From assembly GCA_013407085.1 (NCBI GenBank), contig JACCGJ010011118.1:1-64000 (forward strand): a DNA stretch of 64,000 nucleotides, in the 5' to 3' direction. Position numbers and translations under genes: made by a program. Positions 43,520 through 56,300 of the stretch are shown in pieces. The number at the start of each line of letters is the position of its first letter. Within the stretch, counting starts at the first letter, position 1. Origin of the DNA: Atriophallophorus winterbourni (lineage: Eukaryota > Platyhelminthes > Trematoda > Plagiorchiida > Microphallidae). The notes under the pieces are model-generated. The model searched no databases and was not told the DNA's origin. It worked only from the letters and a program-made list of their open reading frames with translations.

Positions 43520-44720
43520 ATGAATTCTAATAACTTCAAAGGCACCGCCCACCGCTCTGATGATTTCAATTTTACACTTCCACGTTTCGGTACACACAAT
43601 CTTCGTCTATTGTTCGCTCAAGCTAACCAATGTTCGAATTTAGACACATTACTGAACTGGAGGGTATTTACAACTTTGTTGTTGCTCACTTACCCACCGA
43701 GGCCGCTACAGAGGTCGCCGATATTATTTATGATAAAACAAAATCCGACCCATATACCACAATGAATAATGCGTTGATCAACAGAACAGCTGCATCAGAT
43801 GAGCGAAATTTTGCATGCATTGTTAGCTGAGTGGAGATTGGTGACAAAACCCCTTCTCAGCTGTTACGGCATATGATACAGCTTCAGGAAAACAACCCCT
43901 GAATGAGTCGGTTTGACGTCAACTATGGTTTCAAAACTTACCTGTAGATTTAAGAAAATTTCTTCTAGTTCTCGGAAAAGATATACCTCTACAGAAGCTA
44001 GCGGAAACCGCAGACCAAGTTCATTCAGTGTACAGAACCAAGTCACCATCTACCCTGCAAGAAGTCATATTAAAGCCCATGGTGGAAACTGAAGTACAAG
44101 AGATTAAACAACAAGTCGCTGAATTGACCTCACAGATTTCAGTTCTAACAAAGATGTTCAACGATCGACCATCAAGACTTAGTCACAGCCGAAAGCGCAC
44201 TTCAAACAGAAGTTCATCTCGAGACCGCTACAACCGCGAGCACAGTCTATGTCATTATCACCGCCGATTCAGCTCAAAAACTAGAAAGTGCTTGCAATTC
44301 TGTAAACTTTACAGACCACAGGAAAACTTCAACGTCAGGCAGTGACGGCGACAACTTTACCTGGCAAAAACATTAGTCGCCTATTTCTTGTCACTGATTT
44401 TTCGAATTAATTGCATTTTCTCATTGATACGGGTGCTGAGATAAGTGTAATCCCGCCCACACCACAGTAACGCAAATCAAAACCTCATTGACTTTATAGG
44501 CGGCAAATGATACGCAGATCACCACGTTTGGCCAACGTTCACTTACTTTAAACCTAGGCCTCAGATGTGACTTTCGTTAGATTTTTACTCTTGCAGACGT
44601 ACAAAGCGCTATAATAGGTGCAGATATCCTTGCACACTTTAACTTGTCCGTCGATTTGAAGTCCCGTAAACTTATCAACAACCTGACACAGTTAAAAACG
44701 CTAGGAAAACCATGCCGTTC
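43520..44720 (+). mobile_element. Gypsy (CsRn1-like) gag-protease remnant
   Basis: It starts MNSNNFKGTAHRSDDFNFTL, PRFGTHNLRLLFAQANQ (the typical W/FAQ entry of this gag type). After a frame change near 43660 come ELEGIYNFVVAHLPTEAATE, VADIIYDKTKSDPYTTMNNA and LINRTAASDER. Further shifts give DLRKFLLVLGKDIPLQKLAE and TADQVHSVYRTKSPSTLQEV (43940-44050). The Arg/Ser-rich end of gag (44200-44300) is followed by protease: LIDTGAEISVIPP at about 44425-44460 with the catalytic Asp-Thr-Gly, then AIIGADILAHFNLSVDLKSR near 44610-44660. Pol beyond this is absent. The assignment to the CsRn1 clade rests on memory of the gag pattern. No LTRs were seen. Confidence 0.8.
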
Positions 44721-45794
44721 TGCGATACATACTATTCGCGTATATATTCCCATAGTTGCAATGTGATACACAGTCTAAGGAGTTATCCAAATATACATTG
44801 AGGGCTTGTCGTTGGCAACCAAGTGCCCATGCTTTATTTTTGATGATTATGTGAATTTTATTGGCACAACGGAGGCGGATACTCTGAACCAAGCCTTTGA
44901 GATGATAATACCACTAGGACCTCCCACTGAACCTCAATATGAGCACACTCTTCTCAGCAGTGGTTGATAAAATTTCTATTCTGTTATCGTGTAATTCCCT
45001 TAGCCACAACGCCTTGGAGTGTGTTAGGAAATTCGGGGTCCTTATTTGAAATTAATTTCAAGTATGAGTGTCGAAGTATGATGCCCTTAAAACAAACTGG
45101 TTTTTGTTCAACTTCATAATCTAAAGTTTATCGCAAATCACTTGTCTTGGGGGCTAGCTAGACTAAGACTTTTCTCCGCACGTTGTGTAAATGATGACCT
45201 GATTAAAAGCTTCAAGATTTTGATGGGGTAGTCTGAAGTTTGAATGAACGGCTTCATTACCCGGAATTCCGAGTTTGATACCCGCGGTTATTATATTAAA
45301 CGTGAACATGTCGGTTAGATTCCTGGTAAAAGCTTTTCCATTTTCATCGTATATGATTTCTGGACCAGTCACAGTATGCTCGAAATAGCGAATGGTAGGC
45401 GCTGGTAAAGCTATCCTTATCCGCTTAACCGGATGTGCATTGACAAAAAACTACACACATAGTTGACCACAATCTCAACGACAATACTTTTGTTATAATT
45501 CAGCAAATTATTACGAACTCGACCTAGAAAATAGCTAAAACATTTAGAGATCGTAGTGTAAATTCGCACAATTATTTTTCGAAATATTTATTTAAAATAT
45601 CACTTAGCTGAGGTAGATTCAAAAGAATAATCCTTCTAGATATCATTCTAAAGTCTAATTAGAGTCGTACATTGTTAGTGGCGAAATCTCCGTTGTATCA
45701 ACCGCTACAGTCTCATTCTGGACGCTCGATTGGCTTATCCCTTGGCGGCGCGATCGTCGAGGATATCCAAATCACAATAATGAAAAAAGCTTCT
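44721..45794. other. Unassigned, possible element remnant
   Basis: A minus-strand frame at 45372-45163 (69 residues, GPEIIYDENGKAFTRNLTDM and AGIKLGIPGNEAVHSNFRL) looks protein-like but matches nothing I know. No other structure is visible. Confidence 0.3.
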
Positions 45795-45905
45795 GCAGTG
45801 GTGATTGCTTCTCTGCAGCTTTCCACCGAAAGAAATTCTGGACGCTAGATTGGCTCGTTAGCCACATACTGTCCTGTTCAAACTGAACTGAACTAATGTG
45901 TTTTA
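45795..45905 (-). repeat. Interspersed repeat (family R), copy 3, reversed
   Basis: The reverse complement of this stretch gives GCCAATCTAGCGTCCAGAAT, TTCTTTCGGTGGAAAGCTGC and the (AGTTC)-type lead seen at 23619. About 110 bp only. Confidence 0.7.
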
Positions 45906-48900
45906 GTTTGGTTAAGGCAGACTTCCTACGTGTCTATTCCAACAAATAAACACATTCATGATTCAGATACTCTGAAAAATACAGTCTGAAGAGTCTTTAG
46001 ACAAATCCATTATTACAAATTATTTTTTACAATGCTACCGGTCTTCTTCAGATGAAAACGTTCAATCTAACTCATCAATTCTTTCGCATATCTTGAAAAC
46101 ATATCCTGATCAATCGTCTTCTGAAACAGCTCACTTGTTTCGCTCAAAACATTCCCTATACAATAAATTGTAAACTTTTCGGAACAGAATGATGTTGATA
46201 GATGCCACAAACAAATCAATATTTTTATTCAATTTCTCAACGAATTGATAGAGATTTTGATTTTCTAGTCTGAAATAGATTACATGCAACTAAGAATTGA
46301 ACTTTGTAATTTATTTTTCCAGAATATGTGATATTTCGAAATCAAAATATACAGCGAAAACAGGAAAGCCAAAAACGAGGAATTTCGGTGTTAAAAATGT
46401 AATGCCCATGGCAAGAAGTTCATGTCAGTCCCATGGTACGCTCTGTTTAATGGTTGCCAGAATTTTGGCAAGAAGAGTTTGATTAGCGTAAGATTTGGAG
46501 GGTCGGAAATTTAGTTTCTGGAACGAAATTCAATCAGTTTGACGAAAAGGATGTAGACTAAAAAGAAGAATGTTATAGCTTCATCTGTTTGCACGAACGT
46601 TCAGAACATATTGATGCAACCACAAAATTCCCGGAATAAAATGTACGAACAGAAGATAAAATTAATATTTTTGTTGAAAAACATGTATTGGCATTCAAAG
46701 TTTCAAATCCGAAATAGCCTAAAATATCGTCTACCTGCGACATTATACTTTGCGATGATAATCGACAAAATATTAGCCTGCGAAATGTTTCAATTGTGTT
46801 TTCTCAGTATTCATTAGTAATTTCTCTAATCGGCACTGCATTAATGTGCAGAGTAGTTGTTTTATCCAGCAAACATCAGCTGCAAGGTTTTACAACTGGT
46901 GTACCCATTTCTAAATTTGCACGCTTCACATTCACGATTATTAGGACTCATTGAAATGTGTGACGTAAACCTATGTCAAGTGGCAAAACCTCTTGACAAA
47001 ATTTATCTGACCTATAAGGTATAACTGCAAATGCACAAGAGTTGAAATGTGGAGAAAAAAGCGCGTTCACATCAGCTCTGTGGCGACTAGAAATTCAAAC
47101 GCATCAGACGGTTGAACATATGAAACAGGCGACTGTAATATGTTGTAGCGGTAACCTTCACACGGCAGCCTAAACGTTTCCAGCCTCGAGTGATATGCAA
47201 TTGGCTGTGCGCAGTTCACTGCTTCCTCTTTGTATCACCGATGGTAATAACAGGCACCGGAAGAATCAAGTTGCTTTATAGATTGTCCGAATGTCATTAA
47301 TTGAGAGCAAAATTGCGTTCGACAATTATGGTGAAAACATCAACCGGCTATAATATGCCGTGTTTTTTCAGATTGAACGATAAATCGCTGACAATAAAAA
47401 CTAGTTTGTCACAAGTTATTGAATCCTTGATTAGCTAGCGCAGTTTATGTGTCAAGAAAAGTTTATGACCCATCAAGGCGATCAATTTGTAACATTTTGA
47501 TGATTCTTTACTCATCTAGAATGCGATCGTTATATTAATTATTACCATGAGATTTAAAAAGTGTCTCAATCGTTCAAAGTGATTATATGATCCATTTTCA
47601 ATATTCACTCAATTTTTCCAATTTTTCCTCCAAAATACTTCCTTATTCAAAGTACAGTTGTATGATTTCTTGAATTTGTTAAGTTCGAGATGTGTTACCC
47701 GGCTCGCAAAACGTGCTAAAAGATTAGCATAAACGTCTGAATAGCGTAAGTCCACAAAGCAAAGAAGACTGTATTATGCAATCATCATAGAAATAATCGT
47801 TTTACATCAACAAATGAGCTATAGGAACAGAATGTTTACAGTGCTTAGCATGTAAGTATCGAAGAAAAATCGGTTTATCCAGTTACAATGGAAAGTTACA
47901 CAATAATAATAGAATGTCCATAAAATCATTATATTGCACATGAATAAAAGTTTTTCCGTTTCTTATTCATGAAATGAGGACATTTTTGGTGTGAGTTCGA
48001 ATGAGGAAAATCAAGCAGCTGAAATTTATTGAATTATAATATTATCCTCATATGTGATCCTTTTCACAATAATTATTTAGAAAGTGCATGAAAAGGAAAA
48101 ACCACAAATAATGCGAAATGTATCATATTGAGTACCACGTAGATATCAGACAAACTGCTAACCTTGAAAATTCCCCATTAATTGTCGATAACTTATAGTA
48201 TTTAGGTAAATTTAGTTTTCTTCATAGAGTTTACAAAATTCGTAGCCTAACTGAGAATTAGCTTGTCGTATTGATTTCAATATGTTTGGGGCAAGCTAAT
48301 GAAGGCTAGAATCGGAGTCAGTGTGAAGCTACATAGGCTAAATTTTACGCGACAGGAAAGTGCAGATTCATCTTAGTAGAATGCTTTCAGTTTTCTATGT
48401 TGAGAAACATTATGTTACACCTAAACGTTTAAAGAAAACAATATAAACAATATAAACTGTCTCTCGACGTAGAAAACTATCGTGAGACATTCGGTGACAT
48501 AATTATTTTCTGGAATAAAATATGAGTAAAAACTAAGTCTTCATCGGATTTTAATGAAAATATTGAATGGAATTAACTTAATATAAACGGGTATATTTAT
48601 TTATTTTCTTCAAAAAAATTACTCAATTATTTTTTAAGTGGTCATCGGTGTGAATATCTCTGACAGTGAGTTCTGTCTCCTGATGCCACCTCCTCGAAGC
48701 ACATGTTAAATAGTCGAATGTTTACTATTTCACATGGATGCATATTTGGTGCGGAGGAATGAAGCCAGATACATATTGATGGCTTCAGATTATATCATGC
48801 GATATTATTCGCACAGTATGTAATGTATATACCATCCACCATCAAATGTTACGCTATGAGGTAGTCAGAATAAAATCGTTGCGTAGGAGACATAGGTAAC

Positions 48901-49130
48901 TGCTTAACCTTAGCGGACGACTAACAACATCTATTTGTGGAGCATGCTTGCGTGCCATTCGCATCACTGAAAACAATTGCGGACGTAGCTTCCTCGTCTA
49001 CAACCCTTTTACAAAATGGTATTAGTACGGATGATACATCGAACGTGCATGAACTCGCCGTTTGCTCGCCTTCAACGCCGATTGTTCAAAAGTAAGGAAT
49101 GAATAAAACTGATTCCAACGTGACGTCTAA
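45906..49130. other. Long AT-rich region without recognisable genes
   Basis: Over 3.2 kb I find no open frame with a recognisable domain, no repeat shared with the rest of the window and no RNA gene. The longest frames (46297-46482, 46611-46817) are short and lysine/asparagine-rich, as expected by chance in AT-rich DNA. Confidence 0.5.
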
Positions 49131-49139
49131 GGATCTACC

Positions 49140-49865
49140 CAGTGACCCGGGCATGCAATCTTTGCCCAAAGGTTGAGTACAATAGAGACTCAGCTTTCTG
49201 TAGTGAGAAAACTGCCTACTACTGAAAATGCTGTTGGGTTTCCAGTCTCAAGAGAGCCACAATTGGATTCTCGGAAGCGAAGCTGATTCTGGTGAATACT
49301 CGCGTGCAAACTGGGGACATGGCTGAGATACGTTCAGAACAAGTGCGCACATTCCTACAATCCATTTATTCAAAGCTGTTTATTCAAATGGAAGAAGGAG
49401 TTACCATTATTCCTGCATTCCGACGTGAACGAATAAGTTCAAGAATGTAAACGATCCCACGAGGATGTGTTGGATAAGTTCCTTCGATATTGGATTTTGT
49501 GGTCACACACAGATTTTCCGATGTTACAAATCTATCGATCGAGATACCTATTGGTTGCAGCGAGAACATCTCTTTACGGTTCATTTGGGATAGAGGTTTT
49601 CAACCAAGAATAGAATCGAATTCTTAGGGAAAATACTGAAAATTAGACACAAAAAGTCTGATCACGTTTGCAGACTCGATTCACTGGTCACTCCCTCCAT
49701 CTCCGAATGTTGATACCTGTTGGTTGGACTTTTTGGGTAAAATCAGATCGCTTGAAAATCACGCCCCATTGATAAATGGAAAATCCCCCGCTAATGGGCC
49801 GCCATGGTTTGATAGCATTATTCGTAAACAAATAAACAAAAGAAAACGGTTACCGATGGAAACAA
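49140..49865 (+). mobile_element. Very decayed CR1-like LINE, endonuclease-RT linker
   Basis: The clearest part is 49724-49856: DFLGKIRSLENHAPLINGKS, then PPWFDSIIRKQINKRKRL, a block between endonuclease and RT in CR1 elements (same pattern as the PPWW...RKR block of CR1-A). Upstream to about 49140 only scattered similarity to an endonuclease can be read. Confidence 0.55.
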
Positions 49866-49870
49866 ATAGC

Positions 49871-50145
49871 GCTTGTATGCCACTGTTGGATAAGGCTGGG
49901 ACGACCAACCTGTTCAATCACATGTGTCCAAACACATGTTTAATGGGATTAAACCCATAACCATGAACCATAATAATCATTTGTATGCATTCGCAGCACA
50001 CACACCACACGACCGGTTTCGTGCTGTTTGCACTCATCAGGTAGGGACAGTAGGATCAAGATCCGCATACGCTTGAAACAGTGGAAGAATGATAAACAAG
50101 TTGTGCTTGTATGCCACTGTTGGATAAGGTTGCTACCATTTAGAG
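49871..50145 (-). repeat. Tandem hammerhead-ribozyme repeat, 1+ unit of 234 bp
   Basis: GCTTGTATGCCACTGTTGGA-TAAGG occurs at 49871-49895 and again at 50105-50129, so one full 234-bp unit and the start of a second are present head to tail. The unit carries a hammerhead ribozyme on the minus strand at 50005-50046. The tandem layout is shared with the copies at 56.4-56.8 and 61.2-61.5 kb. No protein is encoded. It lies ~220 bp upstream of the first CBL coding exon. Confidence 0.85.
50005..50046 (-). ncRNA. Hammerhead ribozyme, apparently intact minimal core
   Basis: Read on the minus strand: CCCTAC (stem I), CTGATGA core box, GTGC-AAACA-GCAC (stem II, 4 bp, 5-nt loop), GAAA core box, then AC-CG-GT (a 2-bp stem III with a two-base loop), then C and the cleavage position after GTC, followed by GTGTGG (stem I, 5 of 6 pairs including one G-U). 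All invariant core bases are present. The very short stem III matches minimal hammerheads of retroelement-associated repeats, which often act as dimers. Self-cleavage of the transcript is predicted, not shown. Confidence 0.85.
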
Positions 50146-50364
50146 GTTGGTTAACATTTATAGGTATTCGTTTTTTGTCGTAAATGTTCAACCCACCTGA
50201 TTAGCGTGTTATTTGCCATGCTTGATTTCAGAACTTTTGTCATGATTGTTGCAACTCGGTCGATTGTTGCGCATCAAGGAATACACATATTTTTAATTTT
50301 TTCCTACCAATTGATTTTCTTCTCATTCCACGCAGCTTGTAACTAACTGGCTTTTGCCGCAACG

Positions 50365-53300
50365 ATGTCACTGACAAGGGCAAACCTACTTACAGCAAAT
50401 ATCGGTCTGGAGAACAAACAAGAGATTCATTGCCTGGACAAACTGTTATCACGAGTTTCCAAAGCAGCGAAAAAGCATAAACAAAGAGAAAAAGATTCGA
50501 TTGGCAATTGCGATTCAGAGCAGACAGTCAGCAAACTGAAAAAATATTGGAAAAGGGTTGAAAATCTGGATGTGAAAAAGGTTCTTGCGGAAGCTCCTCA
50601 AATCAATCGTTATCTCGAACATTTTCTGAAGAACATTGTTATCTGCCTTAAATTTATGTTGAATTTGTTCGAACGTTCGGGTGGAGAAAGTGATGAAATG
50701 CAACTTTCGAAACTGACAATGAGATTGATGTACATGTAAGTGGTATTATTTCCATAATTCCTCAAATGTTTGTCTTTAATTGTAAACTGGGATAGTCTAG
50801 ATCATACTATGTGGTGACCCAAGAGCACTGTATATCAAGTGTGATTGAAATTCATGCAGATGCGGATTCTTCTTCTGTTCAATATATCGGAAGCAGCTAC
50901 TATTGATTTCGAGTACATATATACATCGTAAGCTGATGATTTGAAATTCCGCCACTTGATATGCTTATACAGTATGATGCAGGCGTAACAATCTCATACA
51001 AAGCGTCAACAGTGACCAACAGACGGCATTGTTTACACAGTGTCGCTGTGATATCCGAAACTTTTCCAGTTTCAACACGACGCTTCAAACTTGGCCTTCG
51101 GATTAAGCAGCCAAAATCATGTTCTTCTCAACAACCACGACCGGTGCACATAGAATGTTTACACACATCTCTGTACTGCAAGTTTGGATACACACAATAC
51201 CGAAGTGTGATTCATTTCCATTGTATCACCATTCGTGAAGTTAGATTAATTTGTTATCACGAAACTTTATAAACGAACATGTTACGTGTTACTCACATCC
51301 CCCGCATTTACACACCACGGACTCAGAAACTCAGGAAGTTTTATGGTAAAAAATGCAGTTGTTGTCGTTGTTGGCCTCCTTTGGTCGATGCCGACCATGT
51401 ATGTACATCACAATCGAATGAACCTTCAAGTTCAGCAGCTTTTGGAATGACTAAACAGTCCGATTCCGGAGGAACAATCCCTCCTGCAGCGCTGGCAACG
51501 AAAGTTAGAACTCGGTTGTAGGGCGTCAGTTGCACGCCGGCGGTGTGATCTGCGTTTAGCAGCCAAATGCTGTATCTGCTCTTCCCCAGCTTGTAGACGA
51601 CGCTTCACACAATGCATCCAATGTGAGCGGTCCATTGCAAGTTCTTCCCAACTCGCCAGGTCAATGCCAAGAGCTTTCATATCTCTTTTGCAAACGTATT
51701 TGTACCGCAAGTGCGGTCTGCCCAATGGTCGAATTCCTAGTTGCAGCTCACCATAGAGTAGATCTTTCGGAATACGACCATTTTCATTCTGTAGACATGA
51801 CCAAGCCAGCGCAGGCGGCGCTGTCGCAATAGAGTGAACATGCTCTGCAGACCAGCTTTTGCAAGCACTTCAGCATTAGTCAATCTGTCCATCCACGATA
51901 TGTTCAAGATACGACGGATGCTTCGTAGATGGAAAGTATTTATCTTCCGTTCGTGTCTTGCGTGGGTGGTCCAGGTTTCAGTGCCGTACAGTAAAGCATT
52001 TAGTACGCACGCGCTGTATACCATCATCTTTGTCTTGACAGTCAGCTTGCGGTTACCCCAAACAAGAGAGTTCAAACGGGTCAGAATGACAGCTGCTCTG
52101 CCAATCCGCTTATCAATCTCTGTGTCTAGCGAGAGGTTATCCGCAATGGTTGAACCAAGATATGTGAACTGATGTACTGATTTGAGCTGACAGTTTCCAA
52201 CAGTGATGATTGGCGGCGATACAGTCCCTTGACCAAGGACTTTGGTCTTGCTCATGCTGATTGTTAGACCAAAGTCTTTGCATGCCGACGAAAAACAGTC
52301 CATTAGAGACTGAAGGTGCTTTTCGGAGTGAGCAATAAAGGCTGCATCGTCGGCAAACAGCAGTTTACGGATTAGCACATTTCGTGCTTTGGTTTGTGCT
52401 TTCAACTGGTTTAGGTTGAAAAGCTTGCCATCACTTCGTGTGTGTAGGTAAATACCTTCTGTCCTCGTTCTGAAAGCGTGCTTCAGAAGCAGAGCAAAGA
52501 AAATGCCGAACAGCGTGGGATCAAAAACACACCCTTGTTTGACGCCTCGACGAATTTCAAATGCTTCTGAGCTTAAGCCGTTAAAATGGACTGAGCACTT
52601 CATGCCTGGGTGAAACGAAATAACGAGGATTAGCAGCCTTGGGGGGCAGCCTTTCAAATCAAGCATTTTGAAAAGACCCTCCCTGCTGACGTAGTCGAAT
52701 GCCTTCGTTAAATCAATAAAAACAGCGTATAATTGCATACGCTGTTAACGACTTTTTTCTTGGAGTTGTCTCAGGGAGAAGATCATGTAAACTGTTGATC
52801 TTCCCTTGCGGAAGCCACATTGAGATTCGGAGTAAATTCTATCAGCTAAAACTTGCAGCCGGATCTGTAAGACTTTAGCAAACAATTTGCCTACAACGTT
52901 CAATTGTTGCAGTCGCCTCTATCTCCTTTATTCTTGAATAGCGTGATGATCTTTGTGTCTCGCATTTCTTGTGAGACACATTCCTCCTGCCAGCACTGAG
53001 GAAGCAAATAATGTAGCGGTTGTAATAATGCTGCTCTACATAATTTGATGAGCTCAGGTGGAATTCCGTCGTCACCAGGGGCCTTCCCATTCGCTAAGCG
53101 GTCGATTGGTCTATTTAGCTCGTCAAGAGTAGGAGGAGTATCTCGATATCTAGATATTCACTAGTCGGCAACCGCTCGACATTTTCAAATACATGTGGTA
53201 AACCCGTACTGTCTCTAGAGTAGAGAGAGGAGAAATGCTCTACCCATCTTTCCATCTGATGAGTTTTGTCCACAATCAGGTCACCAGATGCAGACTTAAT

Positions 53301-56300
53301 GAGAGCCGTTTCAAGTTTGTTTGCACCAATGGCTCTCTGGATCCCATCATACATGCCGTGAAAATTTCCAGTATCCGCAGCTTTTTGGATACTAAGGCTT
53401 ATTTCTGTCTAGTAGTCATTTGCACATCGCCTTGCAGTCTGTTGGACCTTATTTCAAGCTGCTCTTAGAAGTCGTAAGTTTTCATCTGTTGGCATACCTT
53501 TGAACCTCAAGAATGCTGACCGTTTCTCATCCAACACAGCAGTCATCTGAGAAGCTGTTGCTTTGAACCAGTCGCTCGTTCGAGCTTTCTTCGGACCGAA
53601 AGTGGAAAGTGCGACTCGGCATATGCAGCTTTTTATCTATTCCCAGTTTTCTGAAGCCGATTCAAGTGGGGTTGTCTTGCTGAACTCGGTTGTGAAGGAT
53701 TTTGCAAATCGCGCAGCTAGATTAGGTCCGCACATGCGGGAGACGTCAATCCTAGGCTTACCAGACAATTTGATGCGGTGAAATCTCGTGTCGGGAAGCT
53801 TCAGTTTTGCACAGACCAGTGAATGATCAGTGTCACAGTCTGCGATTTGATATGATCTGGTGAGAAGTACGCTTCCTATATTAGTGCGCCTAACAAGAAT
53901 AAGATCAAGCTGGTGCCAGTGCTTAGAGCGAGGATGTTTCCAAGAGACATTATGCTGTGGTTTTGTTTGAAAGAAAGTGTTACTGAATGTTGTCAAAGCC
54001 GGGCGGTTTTGGGGATAAGCTCCCAATTCCAAAAATGCTCCAATGACACGCGTCTCATATAGCGTCTGACAACCAAGTCCAGCTCCTGGCCTGCACGCGT
54101 CGTACTATGTGACCCGGCGGAACTGCTTCTACTGACGGAAGAAAGGGGGAAGGCGGCTGACTGGCCCCTCAAAACCAGCATGCTTCGGGCAGGTGGAGCT
54201 CGTAAGTCCATTAAGGCCGTCCACCTTGGAGAAGGAAAAACCTTATCTCAAACCTCCACTGCCTTGTGGCTACATCCAATCATGGGAAAGGCTTCAGGAG
54301 TCAACCTCGAGGAAAATTCCGGAGCCGGAGTCCGGTTAGGCAGTGCGAAGTTTATTCAACTTCGTCCTACCAGCTCCTGCGACGGCATCGTTGTCCAAAC
54401 GTATCAGCCTAGCTGTTCCTTTGGTTCCGGTGGTATCGTGGAGAGGGAGCACTTGCTGCGTGGAAAACAGCTAGTTCTCCACTTCGAACTGCCCTGGCGT
54501 ACATCACAACGCACCAATGGAGAGGACACTCCATTCCGGTTCTGCGGATAATAACACGGGAAGCAGCAGATACTGGTTAAATGCTATGGCTCGATTGGCG
54601 TAGAGCTCAGCGCCTGGGGCTGCTTCCGACGGTGGGAGAGACTTTCAGGTCTCATTGAACGGCTACCGCCCGCCTCAAGCTGGACAGTCCCCAGCCAATA
54701 TGGTGCCGTCTCGCCACGGTCTGCTATCCTCATTGGGTGCATGGGGATTAGGAATCAACCGAAAAGCAGACTGTATTTTTCCGCACCAGCGAAACCAACT
54801 ACTAAAAAAACAAATGTCATTTCTGAAACTTGGAACCTGGAACGTCCGGTCCATGCTTCCTGGATTTCATGACGACGTATCGAATATCAGAGGCATAAGA
54901 AAATCTGCTGTGATTAACAATGAGTTGAAGAGACTGAATGTCGACGTGGCTGCCCTGCAAGAGACGTGATTACCAGACACTGGTATACTAACAGAAAGAG
55001 ATTACACATTTTTTGGAAAGGAAGGGGTTCCGATGAGCCTCGACTACATGGAGTTGGGTTTGCCGTTCGAAACGACCTTCTAAAAGCAACAGAACCGAGC
55101 AGCAGCGGAAACAAACGGATTTGCACTCTAAATTTGAGGTGCATTACTGGTACCATTACGTTGGTAAACGTTTATGCACCGACGCTCTCTGCGACGCCGG
55201 CTGAAAAAGACGCTTTTTATCAGAACCTCGCAACAGTCCTCAAAGACGTGCCGCAAAGAAACTGTGTAGTGGTATTGGGTGATTTCAATGCTAGAGTTAG
55301 TGCGGATTACGAGTCTTGGCAAAACTGTCTTGGGAGGTTCGGTGTAGGTAAAACCAATGAAAATGGACAACGCCTTTTAGAATTATGCACACAGTTCAGA
55401 AAATGCAGTAAGCTTAACAATAACCATAGGATGACAGGTATATGGCGTAAAATTACAAAATCTCTCAAAAATCAATAGGGACAGTCACATACCGTATGGT
55501 TCGTCATATACTCACCCAGTTTAGAAGCGAAAACCACAAAAGATTCCGAGCAGGCAAAAAGTTCCAAGTGAAACAAATTCTGGCCGAGAAAAAATTTAGA
55601 CGATCCAATCGAGGATGAGGAATACTTAAAGCCTTTGGATGTTTTCCTGTTCGAGTAAGTCCATTCCGCCTTAGAGAGTGTTTAAGGGATGGTTCTCAGT
55701 ATGCAAAGAATTTGAATACCAACAGTATGTCACTCTGTATCCGTCGTTGGGTAAACTCATGTAGATTTAGTTTTAACATTCCCTCTTCGAAAGTTAAATT
55801 TCTGTAACGGGACACTAACTTTGTCGCACGATGATAAATCCTGTCACGTAGTTCGATATCGTTCCTCAGACATAGTTCCCAGGCTTGGGTTGAATATTCC
55901 ATAACCGGACTACATACGTATTAATCAACAGCGGTAGGATTTCGGGCGTGAACATCCTGAATATCCTTTTTAGAAGACTCAAGATACGGAAGGCTTTATT
56001 GTACACTGTCCGGCAATGATGTCCAGGATTAAGGTTAAACGACACCTAGATGCCGAGATCATTTTCTGCGGTGGCCCAGACGAGATCTTGCATGCCAAAC
56101 TGATACGTGTAGTGTAGAGATTTTCCAAGCCTCAGCATCTTACATTTCGCAGGGTTAAATGGTAACTCATTTGACTGGGACCAACGAAATAAGGTTTACA
56201 GTTGCCGTTGTAATGCCTAACAATCATTAACAGACCCCACACGTTTACATATTTTAATATCATCGGCAAACAGTATCAAGTTACATCCAACATGCTCTAC

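Noticed and set aside
49871..50145. Penelope-like element around the hammerhead repeat
   Set aside because: No GIY-YIG endonuclease or Penelope-type RT is visible nearby. The repeat alone does not prove the association.
54180..54551. 123-residue plus-strand open frame upstream of the RTE-1 endonuclease
   Set aside because: It lies in the 5' UTR of the twin-primed RTE-1 copy and has no recognisable domain. I saw no second copy to test conservation.
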